A stretch of DNA of 45,838 nt, taken from Eubacterium sp. CAG:180. GTDB lineage: Bacteria; Bacillota; Clostridia; Oscillospirales; Acutalibacteraceae. A model generated the notes under the pieces. The model made no database searches, was not told the origin of the DNA, and was given only the letters and a program-made list of their open reading frames with translations. The position numbers and the translations under genes are program-made. Below, one piece after another: positions 16,751 to 25,629 of this stretch (the first letter of the stretch is position 1; every line of letters begins with the position of its first letter). The stretch is taken from positions 173,132 through 218,969 of the forward strand of contig HF993136.1 of the NCBI GenBank assembly GCA_000432435.1. Reading direction: 5' to 3'.

Positions 16751-17407
16751 CTATTTTTTTAAATTTAAGAGTATATTCTTTAATTCTTCGGCATTTTTCG
16801 CGGTTTTTTCCGCTCCGGCTTTTTTGAGAACGTCTATATCGCGATAGCCCCAAAGCACGGCAATAACACTCAGCCCCGAATTTTTTGCCGTTTCGACATC
16901 AACCTCGCTGTCGCCTACATATACGGTCTCGCTCTTTTCGGCACCCATCTTATCCATAGCGAACAAAACATTGTCGGGATAGGGCTTGTTTCTGCGCTCT
17001 TTTACGCTTCCGACAACGGTTTTAACGTAATCGCCGAACATTTCGCCGCAAAGCTCCTGTGCGGCAAAATCAGCCTTATTTGTAACTATGGCAAGCTTAA
17101 AGCCGTTTTCATAAAGGGTCTTTAGCATATCCGTAATTCCGGGATACGGTTTTGTTTTATTTGCCATATTTTTTTTGTAATTGCGGCAAAATATATCAAA
17201 ACACTTATCTATTTCTGCCTTATCGGTGCCTGTGGGAACGGCTCTCTCGATAAGCTTATATATACCGTTTCCGACAAACCTGCGCACCTCGTCGCGCGTC
17301 CTTTCCGGGTAGCCCGCGGTTCTGAGCGTGTAATTAGTGCTGTCTGCAAGGTCGTCGAGAGAGTTAAGAAGAGTTCCGTCGAGATCGAATATAACCGAGT
17401 TAATCAT
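16751..17407 (-). CDS. HAD-family hydrolase, phosphoglycolate-phosphatase type
   Basis: 218-residue HAD-IA phosphatase. Motif I is FDLDGTLLNS with the nucleophile Asp. The alpha-helical cap follows, then motif II (IVTNKAD), the motif III Lys (KPYP) and motif IV (YVGDSEVDVETAKNSG). Gph and PpaX are the closest well-known relatives; substrate specificity is not clear. A TTG three codons upstream is open, but the ATG at 17407 is chosen because it overlaps the uvrC stop (ATGA) and is preceded by AGGA. That overlap implies translational coupling to uvrC. Confidence 0.88.
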   Translation of the reverse strand: MINSVIFDLDGTLLNSLDDLADSTNYTLRTAGYPERTRDEVRRFVGNGIYKLIERAVPTGTDKAEIDKCFDIFCRNYKKNMANKTKPYPGITDMLKTLYENGFKLAIVTNKADFAAQELCGEMFGDYVKTVVGSVKERRNKPYPDNVLFAMDKMGAEKSETVYVGDSEVDVETAKNSGLSVIAVLWGYRDIDVLKKAGAEKTAKNAEELKNILLNLKK

Positions 17408-19245
17408 TTTAAACAATCCTTTGTTCTGTAATAATCATATATATTTTGTGCAACGGCAGAGGTTATCCCCGGAGCCTTTGAAAGCTCATCGACCTCAGCG
17501 TTTTTAATTGCAGTCATGGTTTTAAAATATTTTAAAAGCGCGGATGCTCTTTTTTCTCCGACGCCCTCTATCTCGGTAAGAGATAGCGAAAGCCCGCGTT
17601 TTGCATGCTTTTGGTGATGATATGCCACAGAAAATCTATGCACCTCATTCTGTATTTCGGAAACGAGCGTAAACACCTGTCGTTTTGAATTTATGGCTAT
17701 TTCACCGCCGTCACCCGAAATGGCACGCGTACGATGTCGATTATCCTTTACCATACCGAAAAGCGGAATTTTAAGTCCGAATTCACGAAGCACGGGTTCT
17801 ACGGCATGGACCTGCCCAACGCCGCCGTCAAGCAGTATAAGGTCCGGCAATTTACCGAAGCCCTCGGTTGAATCCTTGCTTTTTTCGTATTCGGAAAAGC
17901 GTCTTGTAAGAACCTCATTCATAGCGCGGTAATCGTCGTTACCGTCAAAGCTCTTTATGGAAAAACGTTTATACGCCTTACGATAAGGCTTACCGCCCTT
18001 AAAAACTATCATACCCGCAACAGAATCCTGCCCTGCGGTATGCGATATATCGTAGGACTCAATGTACTCCGGCGTCTTTTTTAGGCCGAGTAAATCCTTA
18101 AGTTCGTCGAGAACGGCTATCTCTCTTCCGGTTCTGCCCTTTTTAATCGCCAGCTTTTCCTCGGCGTTTTTACGGCACATATTAACTATTTCGAGCTGTT
18201 CGCCCCTTGCCGGAACAAAGACCGTAACTTTTTTGCCCTTTTTCTCGGAAAGCCATTGCTCCAAAAGCTCTCTGTCGGCAACCTCGCCGTCTACAGTAAC
18301 GCGCTTCGGAATATTGTCTCGCATAGAATAATAGGACGTGATGAAATCGGAGCGCATACTCTCTTTATCACCGGGGTCATCGAAGAAGAAATGCTCGCTG
18401 TCAAAAAGTCTGCCGTTTGAAAACCTTAAAACAGCAAGGCACACACTGCCGTCAATATCAGCGGTTGCAAACACATCCTGCTCTTCGACGGATTTATAAA
18501 CAACCTTTTGCTTTTCTTTAATTCGCTCTATGGAGTTAATGCGGTCGCGCAGCTTTGCAGCCTGTTCAAAATCAAGCTCCTCTGCCGCCTTTTCCATTTT
18601 GACACGCAAATCGGCGATTATATCGCGGCTGTCACCCTTCAAAAACGCAATCGCGCCGTCCACCGCCTCGTCATAATCGGATTTTTTTATTTTACCCGTA
18701 CAAAGTCCGCAGCACTGCGAAATATAATAATTAAGGCATGGTCTGCTCTTGCCGAAATCGCGCGGAAAGACCTTGTTGCACTGCGGTAATTTGAATATTT
18801 TATTGGCCGCGTCCACACTTTGCCTTACCGAATACGAACTAAGATACGGACCTATATACTCCGAACCGTCATCTTTTTTATTGAACACGGCGGAAATCTT
18901 GCGATATTCACCTTCGGATATGCGAATGTAGCTGTAACCCTTATCGTCTTTTAAAAGAATATTGTATTTCGGCGAATGCTGTTTTATCAGACTGCACTCA
19001 AGAACGAGAGCTTCGAATTCGCTTCCCGTTACTATATAATCAAAGCGGTCGACATTTTCCACCATTTTACGTACTTTTATCGGATGGCGATTTTGCGAGC
19101 CGAAATACTGGCTGACGCGGTTTTTAAGTGCTTTTGCTTTACCTATATATATTATTTCCCCATCGGCATTTTTCATAATATAAACGCCCGGCAAAAGAGG
19201 CAGGCTCATCGCCTTTTTTCTGAGTATTTTCATTTTCGGATTCAA
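17404..19245 (-). CDS. uvrC: Excinuclease ABC subunit C
   Basis: Makes both incisions around UvrB-marked DNA damage in nucleotide excision repair, 613 residues from the chosen start. It has an N-terminal GIY-YIG nuclease (LPLLPGVYIMKN... IIYIGKAKALKNRVSQYF), a UVR domain that contacts UvrB (ELDFEQAAKLRDRI), an RNase H-like nuclease domain (DISHTAGQ, LILLDGGVGQ) and a C-terminal helix-hairpin-helix pair. GTG at 19254 is too close to the AGGG site; TTG at 19245, giving the usual MNPK start, fits better. It is the first gene of the run down to rsuA. Confidence 0.95.
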   Translation of the reverse strand: MNPKMKILRKKAMSLPLLPGVYIMKNADGEIIYIGKAKALKNRVSQYFGSQNRHPIKVRKMVENVDRFDYIVTGSEFEALVLECSLIKQHSPKYNILLKDDKGYSYIRISEGEYRKISAVFNKKDDGSEYIGPYLSSYSVRQSVDAANKIFKLPQCNKVFPRDFGKSRPCLNYYISQCCGLCTGKIKKSDYDEAVDGAIAFLKGDSRDIIADLRVKMEKAAEELDFEQAAKLRDRINSIERIKEKQKVVYKSVEEQDVFATADIDGSVCLAVLRFSNGRLFDSEHFFFDDPGDKESMRSDFITSYYSMRDNIPKRVTVDGEVADRELLEQWLSEKKGKKVTVFVPARGEQLEIVNMCRKNAEEKLAIKKGRTGREIAVLDELKDLLGLKKTPEYIESYDISHTAGQDSVAGMIVFKGGKPYRKAYKRFSIKSFDGNDDYRAMNEVLTRRFSEYEKSKDSTEGFGKLPDLILLDGGVGQVHAVEPVLREFGLKIPLFGMVKDNRHRTRAISGDGGEIAINSKRQVFTLVSEIQNEVHRFSVAYHHQKHAKRGLSLSLTEIEGVGEKRASALLKYFKTMTAIKNAEVDELSKAPGITSAVAQNIYDYYRTKDCLK

Positions 19246-19274
19246 AGCACTCACCGCCCTTCGTTAAAAAATAA

Positions 19275-19301
19275 GGCACACCGAAGAAAATACGGTGTGC
19301 C
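19275..19301 (-). terminator. Intrinsic terminator of ptsH
   Basis: A 9-bp stem GGCACACCG / CGGTGTGCC with a 9-nt loop, followed on the minus strand by TTATTTTTT. It separates ptsH from uvrC. Confidence 0.85.
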
Positions 19302-19321
19302 GTTTTAACTGAATATTTAAA

Positions 19322-19585
19322 TTACTCGGCAAAGCCTGATTCAACAAGCTTAACAAGCTCCTCAACGGCCTGTTCTTCATCGGGGCCGCCGGCAATGATC
19401 CTGATCTTTGTGCCACCCATTATGCCGAGTGAAAGAACGCCGAGAAGGCTCTTTGCGTTAACTCTTCTCTCTTCCTTTTCAACCCAGATAGAAGATTTAA
19501 ACTCATTGGCTTTCTGAATGAAGAAGGTTGCAGGACGAGCATGAAGTCCTACCTGATTTTGAACAAGAACATCTTTAACGTACAT
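19322..19585 (-). CDS. ptsH: HPr phosphocarrier protein
   Basis: Phosphocarrier of the sugar phosphotransferase system, 87 residues. His15 (VGLHARPAT), phosphorylated by enzyme I, and Ser46 (NAKSLLGV), the HPr kinase site used for carbon catabolite control, are both in the canonical places. It is therefore HPr rather than Crh. The frame is open further upstream, but the ATG at 19585 has a GGGAG site and gives the family's normal N-terminus. It is transcribed alone; enzyme I (ptsI) is not next to it. Confidence 0.95.
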   Translation of the reverse strand: MYVKDVLVQNQVGLHARPATFFIQKANEFKSSIWVEKEERRVNAKSLLGVLSLGIMGGTKIRIIAGGPDEEQAVEELVKLVESGFAE

Positions 19586-19642
19586 AGTTATTCTCCCCAA
19601 ATATTGATATATAATAATGTTTTTTCTTCGTACCGTTAACAT

Positions 19643-19670
19643 ATTATACCACAAAACTTGTCCTCGTCAA
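19643..19670 (-). promoter_or_regulatory. Promoter of ptsH (extended -10)
   Basis: TTGACG (19670-19665), a 16-bp spacer and a perfect TATAAT (19648-19643), preceded by TGG (extended -10), on the minus strand. Confidence 0.75.
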
Positions 19671-19814
19671 CGGCTTTGACACGATATATGGGGGATTTTG
19701 CAATAATTCGGCTGTACCTCCAAAGACAAATCAAAACAATTTTAAATGTTTGTGCAAAATAACAACCGCAAGCTTTAGTTCATATTGAATATACACAAAA
19801 AAATCGGGCACACA

Positions 19815-20750
19815 TCAATTATTGACTTTTTGATGCACCGGATATGTTTTTTCGCTTAAAACGCCGAAGCTGTAACCCATACTTTTATAATATGCGATTA
19901 TCTCGGGAAGTGCCTCCACAGTTGTGTTTTTCACCGCAGAATCGTGCATAAGCACAACTATTGTGTTGGATTTCGGTACTTTTTTACAATTCTCTATTAT
20001 AGTGTTTTTAGGCTGTTCCCTTGATTCGGCATCACCTGAAGAAACGTTCCAATCAAAATAGCAGTATCCTTTTTCTTGCACCTCTTTTGTCAGCGTCGTC
20101 ATAATCCCCGGCGAATACTTGCGGCTTATGGTATTGCTGCTGCCTCCGGGAAAACGAAATATGTTTGTACGGACTCCCGTTTCATTGTATACGAGATCGG
20201 ATATTTTCTGCAAATCGTCAAAAAATGCCTGCTCCGAAGCATACACCTGCGGATAATCGTGAGAATATGAATGAAGCGCGATTTGGTTTCCCGATTCAGT
20301 TATGTTTTTCATATACCCGTTATACTTACCGCCGTTTTTCACAAAAAAAGTCGCCTTAACTCCGTTCTCATTCAGGATATCGATTATCCTCGGAGTGTTA
20401 GGCGACGGGCCGTCATCAAAGGTCAGGTAAACAACTTTTCCGGCATTGGCTTCGGCGAGTGCCCTGCTCTCTTGTTCCCTTTTAAGCGACACCTGCTCAT
20501 TAAGCTTTGATATTTCGCCGTTCAGGCTGCCCTTTTCATCTGCAAATAACGATTCCCGTTCACTCAGCGATTGCTCCACAGCCGCCTTTTGTGCCGCAAC
20601 CGTTTTTAGATTTTGCTTGGTTTTATTATATTTGACTCCGAACACCGCAAGCAGTATTGAGATTAAAATAATCAACAAGGACAGAACAAATATCATTTTT
20701 TTTAACAAATTATTCTGTTTTACAACAATGCTTAACCTTTGCTTTTCCAC
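19815..20750 (-). CDS. Membrane-anchored polysaccharide deacetylase (NodB domain)
   Basis: 311 residues. There is a transmembrane anchor at about 18-40, a coiled-coil stalk at about 45-103, and an extracellular NodB/carbohydrate esterase 4 domain at about 105-305. Motif 1 is TFDDG (110-114) with catalytic and metal Asp; motif 2 is HSYSH (160-164) with the two metal His; motif 3 is RFPGG (199-203); a later LMHD matches motif 5. It probably N-deacetylates peptidoglycan (PgdA-like), which protects against lysozyme, or another amino sugar polymer. It starts with GTG at 20750, with AAGGATG ten bases upstream, and forms its own unit. Confidence 0.9.
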   Translation of the reverse strand: MEKQRLSIVVKQNNLLKKMIFVLSLLIILISILLAVFGVKYNKTKQNLKTVAAQKAAVEQSLSERESLFADEKGSLNGEISKLNEQVSLKREQESRALAEANAGKVVYLTFDDGPSPNTPRIIDILNENGVKATFFVKNGGKYNGYMKNITESGNQIALHSYSHDYPQVYASEQAFFDDLQKISDLVYNETGVRTNIFRFPGGSSNTISRKYSPGIMTTLTKEVQEKGYCYFDWNVSSGDAESREQPKNTIIENCKKVPKSNTIVVLMHDSAVKNTTVEALPEIIAYYKSMGYSFGVLSEKTYPVHQKVNN

Positions 20751-20784
20751 CGCAATTACATCCTTTGATTTAATTTACAACTCC

Positions 20785-20812
20785 ATTATATAACACTGTT
20801 CGACAAAATCAA
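20785..20812 (-). promoter_or_regulatory. Promoter of the polysaccharide deacetylase gene
   Basis: TTGATT (20812-20807), a 16-bp spacer and TATAAT (20790-20785) on the minus strand, 35 bp before the GTG start. Confidence 0.65.
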
Positions 20813-20857
20813 GTAACAAATAATTACAAGAAAATTAATAATTTATTAAACGCAAAA

Positions 20858-20888
20858 ATGCCGTGTGAAAGAGTGCTTCACACGGCAT
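20858..20888 (-). terminator. Intrinsic terminator of ade
   Basis: A perfect 12-bp stem ATGCCGTGTGAA / TTCACACGGCAT with a 7-nt loop. On the minus strand it is followed by TTTTTGCG, 34 bp after the adenine deaminase stop. Confidence 0.85.
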
Positions 20889-20922
20889 AATATCAACAAA
20901 AGCTCTTATAAATGCATTTTAT

Positions 20923-22617
20923 TTATTCAGCCGCAAGCGGAACCTTTCTCTGAGCATCAACATTAACAAGGCCCTTAGTGGTAAGCTTTAAATGCGGTAT
21001 TACCGGCAAGCTCAAAAACGACATAATCATAAACGGCTCAAAGCCCTTCGGCACACCGAGAGAATACACGCTTTCACGCACCTTTTCGTTTTCTTCCGCC
21101 GCTCTTTCCGCTGTTTCGCACGACATAAGTCCGCCTATCGGCAGAGGCATTTCGGCCACGACTTTTCCGTTTTTAACCGAAACTATACCGCCGCCGAGCT
21201 CACGTATACGGTTTGCGGCAAACGCCATATCATCGGTATTTGTGCCTATCACAATAAGATTGTGCGAATCATGCGCCACGGAAGATGCTATGGCACCCTC
21301 CTTAAGTCCGATACCCTTTATAAAAGCATTTCCTATATGACCCGTGTTGTGATGTCTTTCAATAACGGCTATTTTCAATATATCATGCTCGATATCTATG
21401 CCGTTATTGCAGTCGAAATCAATATCCGATACCAAATCATCGGTCAAAAGCTGCCCTTCCACAAGGGAAATAACATGGCATTTTCTTTTACCATTATAAT
21501 CGACGGCAAAATCAGACGAAGACAGCATGGGCAAATTAAACGAGCTACGCACTTTTCTTTCGAGAGAATCATTTATTTTCGGCATATCAAAACAAAGCGT
21601 TTTGCCGTCCGAAACAACCTTTTCTCCGTTTTTGTATACATCGCGCACGATTACCTTATCAAGGTCATCAAGGACAAGCAAATCCGCTTTGTAACCGGGT
21701 GCTACTGCGCCTGTATTTTTAAGTCCGAAGCACTCCGCAGCATGGAGGGTCGCCATTCTTATACCCGTGACGGCGCTTTTGCCCATTTGCACGGCAGAGC
21801 GGATTATACTGTCTATATGGCCGTTTGAGATAAGGTCAGCCGGGTGTTTATCATCGGTCACCAAAAGGCATCTCTGCTCCCACGGGTCGTCAAACAACGA
21901 AATCAGCCCCGAAAGATTTCTCGCCGCAGTGCCCTGCCTTATCATTATTCTCTGCCCCTTGCGTATGCGCTCCTTGGCTTCATCGGCCGAAGAGCATTCA
22001 TGGTCATCTCCTATTCCAGCGGAAATGTATTTATCAAGCGGCTTGCCCGACAAAAGCGGAGCATGACCGTTTACAACAAGTCCGCGAGACAATGCGGATT
22101 TGATTTTTTTCTCAAGCTCGCCGTCCCCGGCAACCACGCCGACATAATTCATAACCTCGCCGAGCCCGAGAACACGACTTTCCGAATAGAATTCCTCTAT
22201 ATCATCCGCCGAGAGAACCGCGCCCGATTCGTCAAAGCTTGTTGCCGGAACACATGACGGTATTACAAAATACACGGTAAGCGGAAGGCCCTCACTTGAT
22301 TCAATCATATAACGAAGGCCGTCTTTACCGCTGACATTGGCAATTTCATGCGGATCGGCTATTACCGCGGTCGTACCGTGAGAAACCGCCGTTTTGGCAA
22401 ATTCCGGGCAAGTGAGCATTGTGCTTTCGATATGTATATGCCCGTCTATAAAGCCCGGGCAAATATATTTTCCGGCAGCGTCGATTACTTCATCTGCTTC
22501 ATCGTCACCGTAGTCGTCCACGCCCAAAATAATTCCGTTTTCAAAAAGAACGTTCGTCTTTATGAGCTCACCCGTAAAGACATTGACTACCGTTCCGTTT
22601 TTTAATAATCTTTTCAT
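20923..22617 (-). CDS. ade: Adenine deaminase
   Basis: Amidohydrolase that deaminates adenine to hypoxanthine, 564 residues, a normal length. The metal site is PGFIDGHIHIESTMLTC, followed by GTTAVIADPHEIANVSG, VNGHAPLLSGK, and DDKHPADL with the catalytic Asp. The C-terminal adenine deaminase domain (HNTGHIGNAFIKG... SSVAHDSHNLIVIG) is complete. The product hypoxanthine is the substrate of Hpt, encoded elsewhere in this window, so together they recycle adenine to IMP. The ATG at 22617 has a GGAG six bases upstream. A TGA-TACAAT extended -10 lies at 22665-22657. Confidence 0.96.
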   Translation of the reverse strand: MKRLLKNGTVVNVFTGELIKTNVLFENGIILGVDDYGDDEADEVIDAAGKYICPGFIDGHIHIESTMLTCPEFAKTAVSHGTTAVIADPHEIANVSGKDGLRYMIESSEGLPLTVYFVIPSCVPATSFDESGAVLSADDIEEFYSESRVLGLGEVMNYVGVVAGDGELEKKIKSALSRGLVVNGHAPLLSGKPLDKYISAGIGDDHECSSADEAKERIRKGQRIMIRQGTAARNLSGLISLFDDPWEQRCLLVTDDKHPADLISNGHIDSIIRSAVQMGKSAVTGIRMATLHAAECFGLKNTGAVAPGYKADLLVLDDLDKVIVRDVYKNGEKVVSDGKTLCFDMPKINDSLERKVRSSFNLPMLSSSDFAVDYNGKRKCHVISLVEGQLLTDDLVSDIDFDCNNGIDIEHDILKIAVIERHHNTGHIGNAFIKGIGLKEGAIASSVAHDSHNLIVIGTNTDDMAFAANRIRELGGGIVSVKNGKVVAEMPLPIGGLMSCETAERAAEENEKVRESVYSLGVPKGFEPFMIMSFLSLPVIPHLKLTTKGLVNVDAQRKVPLAAE

Positions 22618-22704
22618 AGCGCGCTCCTTAACAAGTCAAAGTATATTCTGTAAATGATTGTATCACAAAAACAATTTCATAGCTACAAAAAATTGCGGAT
22701 AAAT

Positions 22705-22741
22705 AAAAAAAGGTAAGCATCTTACGATACTTACCTTTTTT
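22705..22741 (-). terminator. Intrinsic terminator of tRNA-Pro
   Basis: A stem built on AGGTAAG / CTTACCT, extended by A-T pairs, with a 12-nt loop. On the minus strand it ends in TTTTTTTATT, immediately after the encoded CCA of the tRNA. Confidence 0.85.
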
Positions 22742-22818
22742 TGGTCGGAGTGACGGGACTTGAACCCATGGCCTCTTGGTCCCGAACCAAGCGCGATACC
22801 AAACTTCGCCACACCCCG
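22742..22818 (-). tRNA. tRNA-Pro, anticodon CGG
   Basis: 77 nt including an encoded 3' CCA with discriminator A. The acceptor stem is CGGGGTG / CACTCCG with one G-U pair. The anticodon stem is CTTGG / CCAAG around loop TTCGGGA, giving anticodon CGG for CCG codons. The T-loop is GGTTCAAGTCC. Its own promoter and terminator are visible, so it is a single-gene unit. Confidence 0.95.
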
Positions 22819-22830
22819 AAGTGCTTTAGT

Positions 22831-22859
22831 ATTATATTATATCGGAGCGATAAAATCAA
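22831..22859 (-). promoter_or_regulatory. Promoter of tRNA-Pro
   Basis: TTGATT (22859-22854), a 17-bp spacer and a perfect TATAAT (22836-22831) on the minus strand. It lies 12 bp before the first tRNA base. Confidence 0.8.
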
Positions 22860-23062
22860 GTGGTATTTTGATTTTTTATTAAATGTTTTCAATTTTTAGG
22901 CAAATCGGAGGAAAAACGAGTTTTAAGGATGATTCCGAGATATACTAAAGCAAGCCTAAATTTTGTAGGCAGGGCTCAAATCGCAATCAAATTACACAAG
23001 CCCGTAAGGCTTTAAGTTCGCCTCACACGGGAATAGAAAGTTTAAAACTATATTATATCCGT

Positions 23063-24628
23063 CTATTCCTCACTCAGCCCACCGGTGGTTTCATCATTTT
23101 CGCTGTTTGTGGTGGGCTCCGCCAAAAATCCCAGTTTGTTTTTCAAATTCTCGAGCGCATCAAAAAGCTTTGCTTTTACTTCCGGCTGATTAACAAAATC
23201 GATGTCCGATTGCGCGGTATTATAAAGTGTTTGTGTTCTGAACAGCTGATATTTCTTTATGTTGTTCTCCGCATTCAGAGCGTTTTGAATATCCGTGTCG
23301 GAATCAAAGAACGCCACGCTGCCGCCCCTGTCGCTCATATCGTCATTATTGCCGTAATCAAACAAAGCTATGTTTATGTCGGTGTCATTCGGAATTCCGT
23401 TTACCCTACCCTTGGGTGTATACTGCCATACCTTATAGTCATATTTAAAATCCGTGGTTTCACTCGTATAATGCGCAACCCAAATTTCATAATTTGAAAG
23501 GCGCGAAAAATTCAGCTCATCGGTATAAAACGTTTTGCTCGCATAAATTCCCGGTTTGTATCCTGCATTTTTTACGGCCTCGCAAAATGCAACGGCAATG
23601 TTGGTTCGCTGACTTGCCGTGAGGCGGTCTGCTCTGCCCGAATGCTCACTGTTTGAAAACTCCGTATCAAAATATATGGGTAACGTTATATTATATTTTC
23701 TCGAATAGTTTACAGCCACGCTCGCTTCCTCAACGGCCTCGTAAACCGTAACCGCCTGACTGTAAAAATACACGCCTACCTGTATGCCGTTATTTAAAGC
23801 GCCCTCAACATTTTCGTTAAAGCGTGAATCAAGCTTGAGTGTTCCCTTGTCGCCGTATCCGCGAAATCCGACACGTATTATAGCAAAATCAACGCCTGCA
23901 GCTCGCACCGCCGCCCAATCTATCTTACCATTATGATGAGACACATCAATACCTACCATAGAGGAAAGAGCACCGTTATCGTTGAAATAATACTGCACAT
24001 CGCTTATGGCTTTATGCCCTCTTATCGGGTTGTGTGACGAATCAAAATTAAAAAGTGTACCGTCTATATCGATAAGTCCCGACATAAAATCACGGTTCAC
24101 GTATTTTAAAGACAGCAGAGAGGACGTGTACATACTGTCTGATGAAAGCGGAACGCCCGTTAATCTGCCGTTCAGGCGCGGAGATTTTGCCGGCGCAAGG
24201 CGCGACGAATTGGTACCGTAATCACGGTTGATTTCAGCGTCCTCATCTTTTTTGCTGTCGCCGGTGGCAACCTGCACGTTTTTCATTTTTTCGTCAATTT
24301 CAAATAAAATTGCCGAGGTGGTTTCTTCCTCTGACGAAACAGACTCATCCTCGCCGAAAACTTCTAACTCCGCATCGGTAACAGCGGCCTCGGTCTGAGT
24401 CTCGCCGATTACTGCAGCACGCTTCTTTTTATTGCCGCGGACAATTAACACCGACGTCAATACTATTGCCGCCGCTAAAACAAAAACAGCCGCAATCAGC
24501 ATTATTTTTTGCGAAGGCTTTAAAGCTTTAAGTTTTTGCAAAGACTTTAAAGCTTTAAGTCTTTTCTTTTCCTTTTTCGGGTCGCTGTTTTCAGTTGTAT
24601 TCTGTGTTTTTTCAGATGTGTTTTCCAA
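23063..24628 (-). CDS. Membrane-anchored GH25 lysozyme (muramidase)
   Basis: 521 residues. A cytoplasmic Lys-rich N-terminus includes a near-repeat LKALKSLQ / LKALKPSQ. A transmembrane helix lies at about 42-64 and an acidic linker at 75-135. A short aromatic segment (about 170-222) has the look of a cell-wall-binding repeat (LIDIDGTLFNFDS, VQYYFNDNGALS). The GH25 domain (about 224-430) carries the catalytic residues in GIDVSHHNG (Asp227) and FDTE (Asp321, Glu323). It cleaves the MurNAc-GlcNAc bond of peptidoglycan at the cell surface. A C-terminal helical tail follows. It starts with TTG at 24628, preceded by AGGGGA, and lies 39 bp after the Cof phosphatase gene, probably on the same transcript. 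Confidence 0.92.
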   Translation of the reverse strand: MENTSEKTQNTTENSDPKKEKKRLKALKSLQKLKALKPSQKIMLIAAVFVLAAAIVLTSVLIVRGNKKKRAAVIGETQTEAAVTDAELEVFGEDESVSSEEETTSAILFEIDEKMKNVQVATGDSKKDEDAEINRDYGTNSSRLAPAKSPRLNGRLTGVPLSSDSMYTSSLLSLKYVNRDFMSGLIDIDGTLFNFDSSHNPIRGHKAISDVQYYFNDNGALSSMVGIDVSHHNGKIDWAAVRAAGVDFAIIRVGFRGYGDKGTLKLDSRFNENVEGALNNGIQVGVYFYSQAVTVYEAVEEASVAVNYSRKYNITLPIYFDTEFSNSEHSGRADRLTASQRTNIAVAFCEAVKNAGYKPGIYASKTFYTDELNFSRLSNYEIWVAHYTSETTDFKYDYKVWQYTPKGRVNGIPNDTDINIALFDYGNNDDMSDRGGSVAFFDSDTDIQNALNAENNIKKYQLFRTQTLYNTAQSDIDFVNQPEVKAKLFDALENLKNKLGFLAEPTTNSENDETTGGLSEE

Positions 24629-24667
24629 TTATGTATCCCCTTAAAGCCATTATCAACGTTTGAATAA

Positions 24668-25471
24668 TTAAAGAGCAAACTTCTTTATTGCTGCCGCTAC
24701 GCCATTATCATCGTTGGAAAGAGTAACAAAGTCGGCTGCGTTTTTCGCAGGCTCCTGAGCATTCTCCATAGCTACACCGATACCGGCTTCGCTTATCATT
24801 GTAATATCGTTGTATCCGTCTCCGCATGCCATAACCTGCTCGCGCCTTATACCGAGACTGTCGGCAAGCCACATAAGCGCAGTACCTTTATCTACCATAA
24901 GAGGCGTTATCTCAAGGAAAAACGGTTCGGAGCGAAATACCGAAACTCCGCTAAGCTCGTTTTTAAACAGCTTTTCCGTCTCGGTTATATAATCGGGCTC
25001 ACCCGTTATAAGATATTTAGGCACTGGATAAGTAACCTCTTTCCGCAGACTTTGAACTCTTTGCAGTCCCAAGTTATTTAGATTTACCTCAAGATAAAAA
25101 TATTTGTCGTCGGCATTGTCGGTAACTGCTGTATCGCCCTTGTATGTGGTTATCGGGACATTATACTTTTCGGCGACATCGATAATACGGGCACTCTGCT
25201 CCGCCGAGAGATTTTTTTCGTACAAAAGCTCTCCAGTACGCGCGTCAAAAATGCGCGATCCGTTATATGTTATAATGTAACCGCCGCCGACGTTAAGCCC
25301 CAGCTCCTCGGCATAACGCGTAACGCCGCTTATCGGTCTGCCCGAGGCTATTGTGACTATTCCTCCGTTTTTCATAAATCTCCGTATAGCCGTCTTATTG
25401 CCTGCCGGTATATTTTTTTCGGTGGTAACAAGAGTTCCGTCTATATCAAGAGCAAGTAGTTTTATATGCAT
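24668..25471 (-). CDS. Cof-type HAD-IIB phosphatase
   Basis: 267-residue HAD hydrolase with a type IIB cap. Motif I is LALDIDGTLVTT, motif II is IASGRP, the cap runs from about 85 to 190, and motifs III/IV are VDKGTALMWLADSLG and GDGYNDITMISEAGIGVAMENA. Family members dephosphorylate sugar phosphates, FMN precursors or PLP; the substrate is unknown here. An upstream GTG is open, but the ATG at 25471 has an ideally placed AAGGTG and is chosen. The GH25 gene follows. Confidence 0.92.
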   Translation of the reverse strand: MHIKLLALDIDGTLVTTEKNIPAGNKTAIRRFMKNGGIVTIASGRPISGVTRYAEELGLNVGGGYIITYNGSRIFDARTGELLYEKNLSAEQSARIIDVAEKYNVPITTYKGDTAVTDNADDKYFYLEVNLNNLGLQRVQSLRKEVTYPVPKYLITGEPDYITETEKLFKNELSGVSVFRSEPFFLEITPLMVDKGTALMWLADSLGIRREQVMACGDGYNDITMISEAGIGVAMENAQEPAKNAADFVTLSNDDNGVAAAIKKFAL

Positions 25472-25495
25472 ATATTTCACCTTGAAAGAAAGAAT

Positions 25496-25523
25496 ATCGG
25501 TATTGCATAACCGCGATACCGAT
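25496..25523 (-). other. 5'-end hairpin of the Cof phosphatase transcript
   Basis: An 11-bp stem (ATCGGTATTGC / GCGATACCGAT with one wobble) with a 6-nt loop. It starts almost exactly at the transcription start expected from the promoter just upstream. It may stabilise the mRNA 5' end, or serve as a weak terminator for the preceding DUF1003 gene. Confidence 0.4.
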
Positions 25524-25527
25524 TATA

Positions 25528-25556
25528 ATTATATCAATGGGCAAGCAAAACATCAA
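25528..25556 (-). promoter_or_regulatory. Promoter of the Cof phosphatase-GH25 unit
   Basis: TTGATG (25556-25551), a 17-bp spacer and TATAAT (25533-25528) on the minus strand. Confidence 0.7.
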
Positions 25557-25629
25557 TTTGTAGAAATGCAAAGAATTCGGTTAAAAAAACGAGAATTTTA
25601 TATATTATGCGTCATACGGCTTTTCTGCC

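Noticed and set aside
22618..22700. Purine riboswitch before adenine deaminase
   Set aside because: The leader is only a few tens of bases long and lacks the three-way junction core sequences of purine aptamers. Only an extended -10 element was seen.
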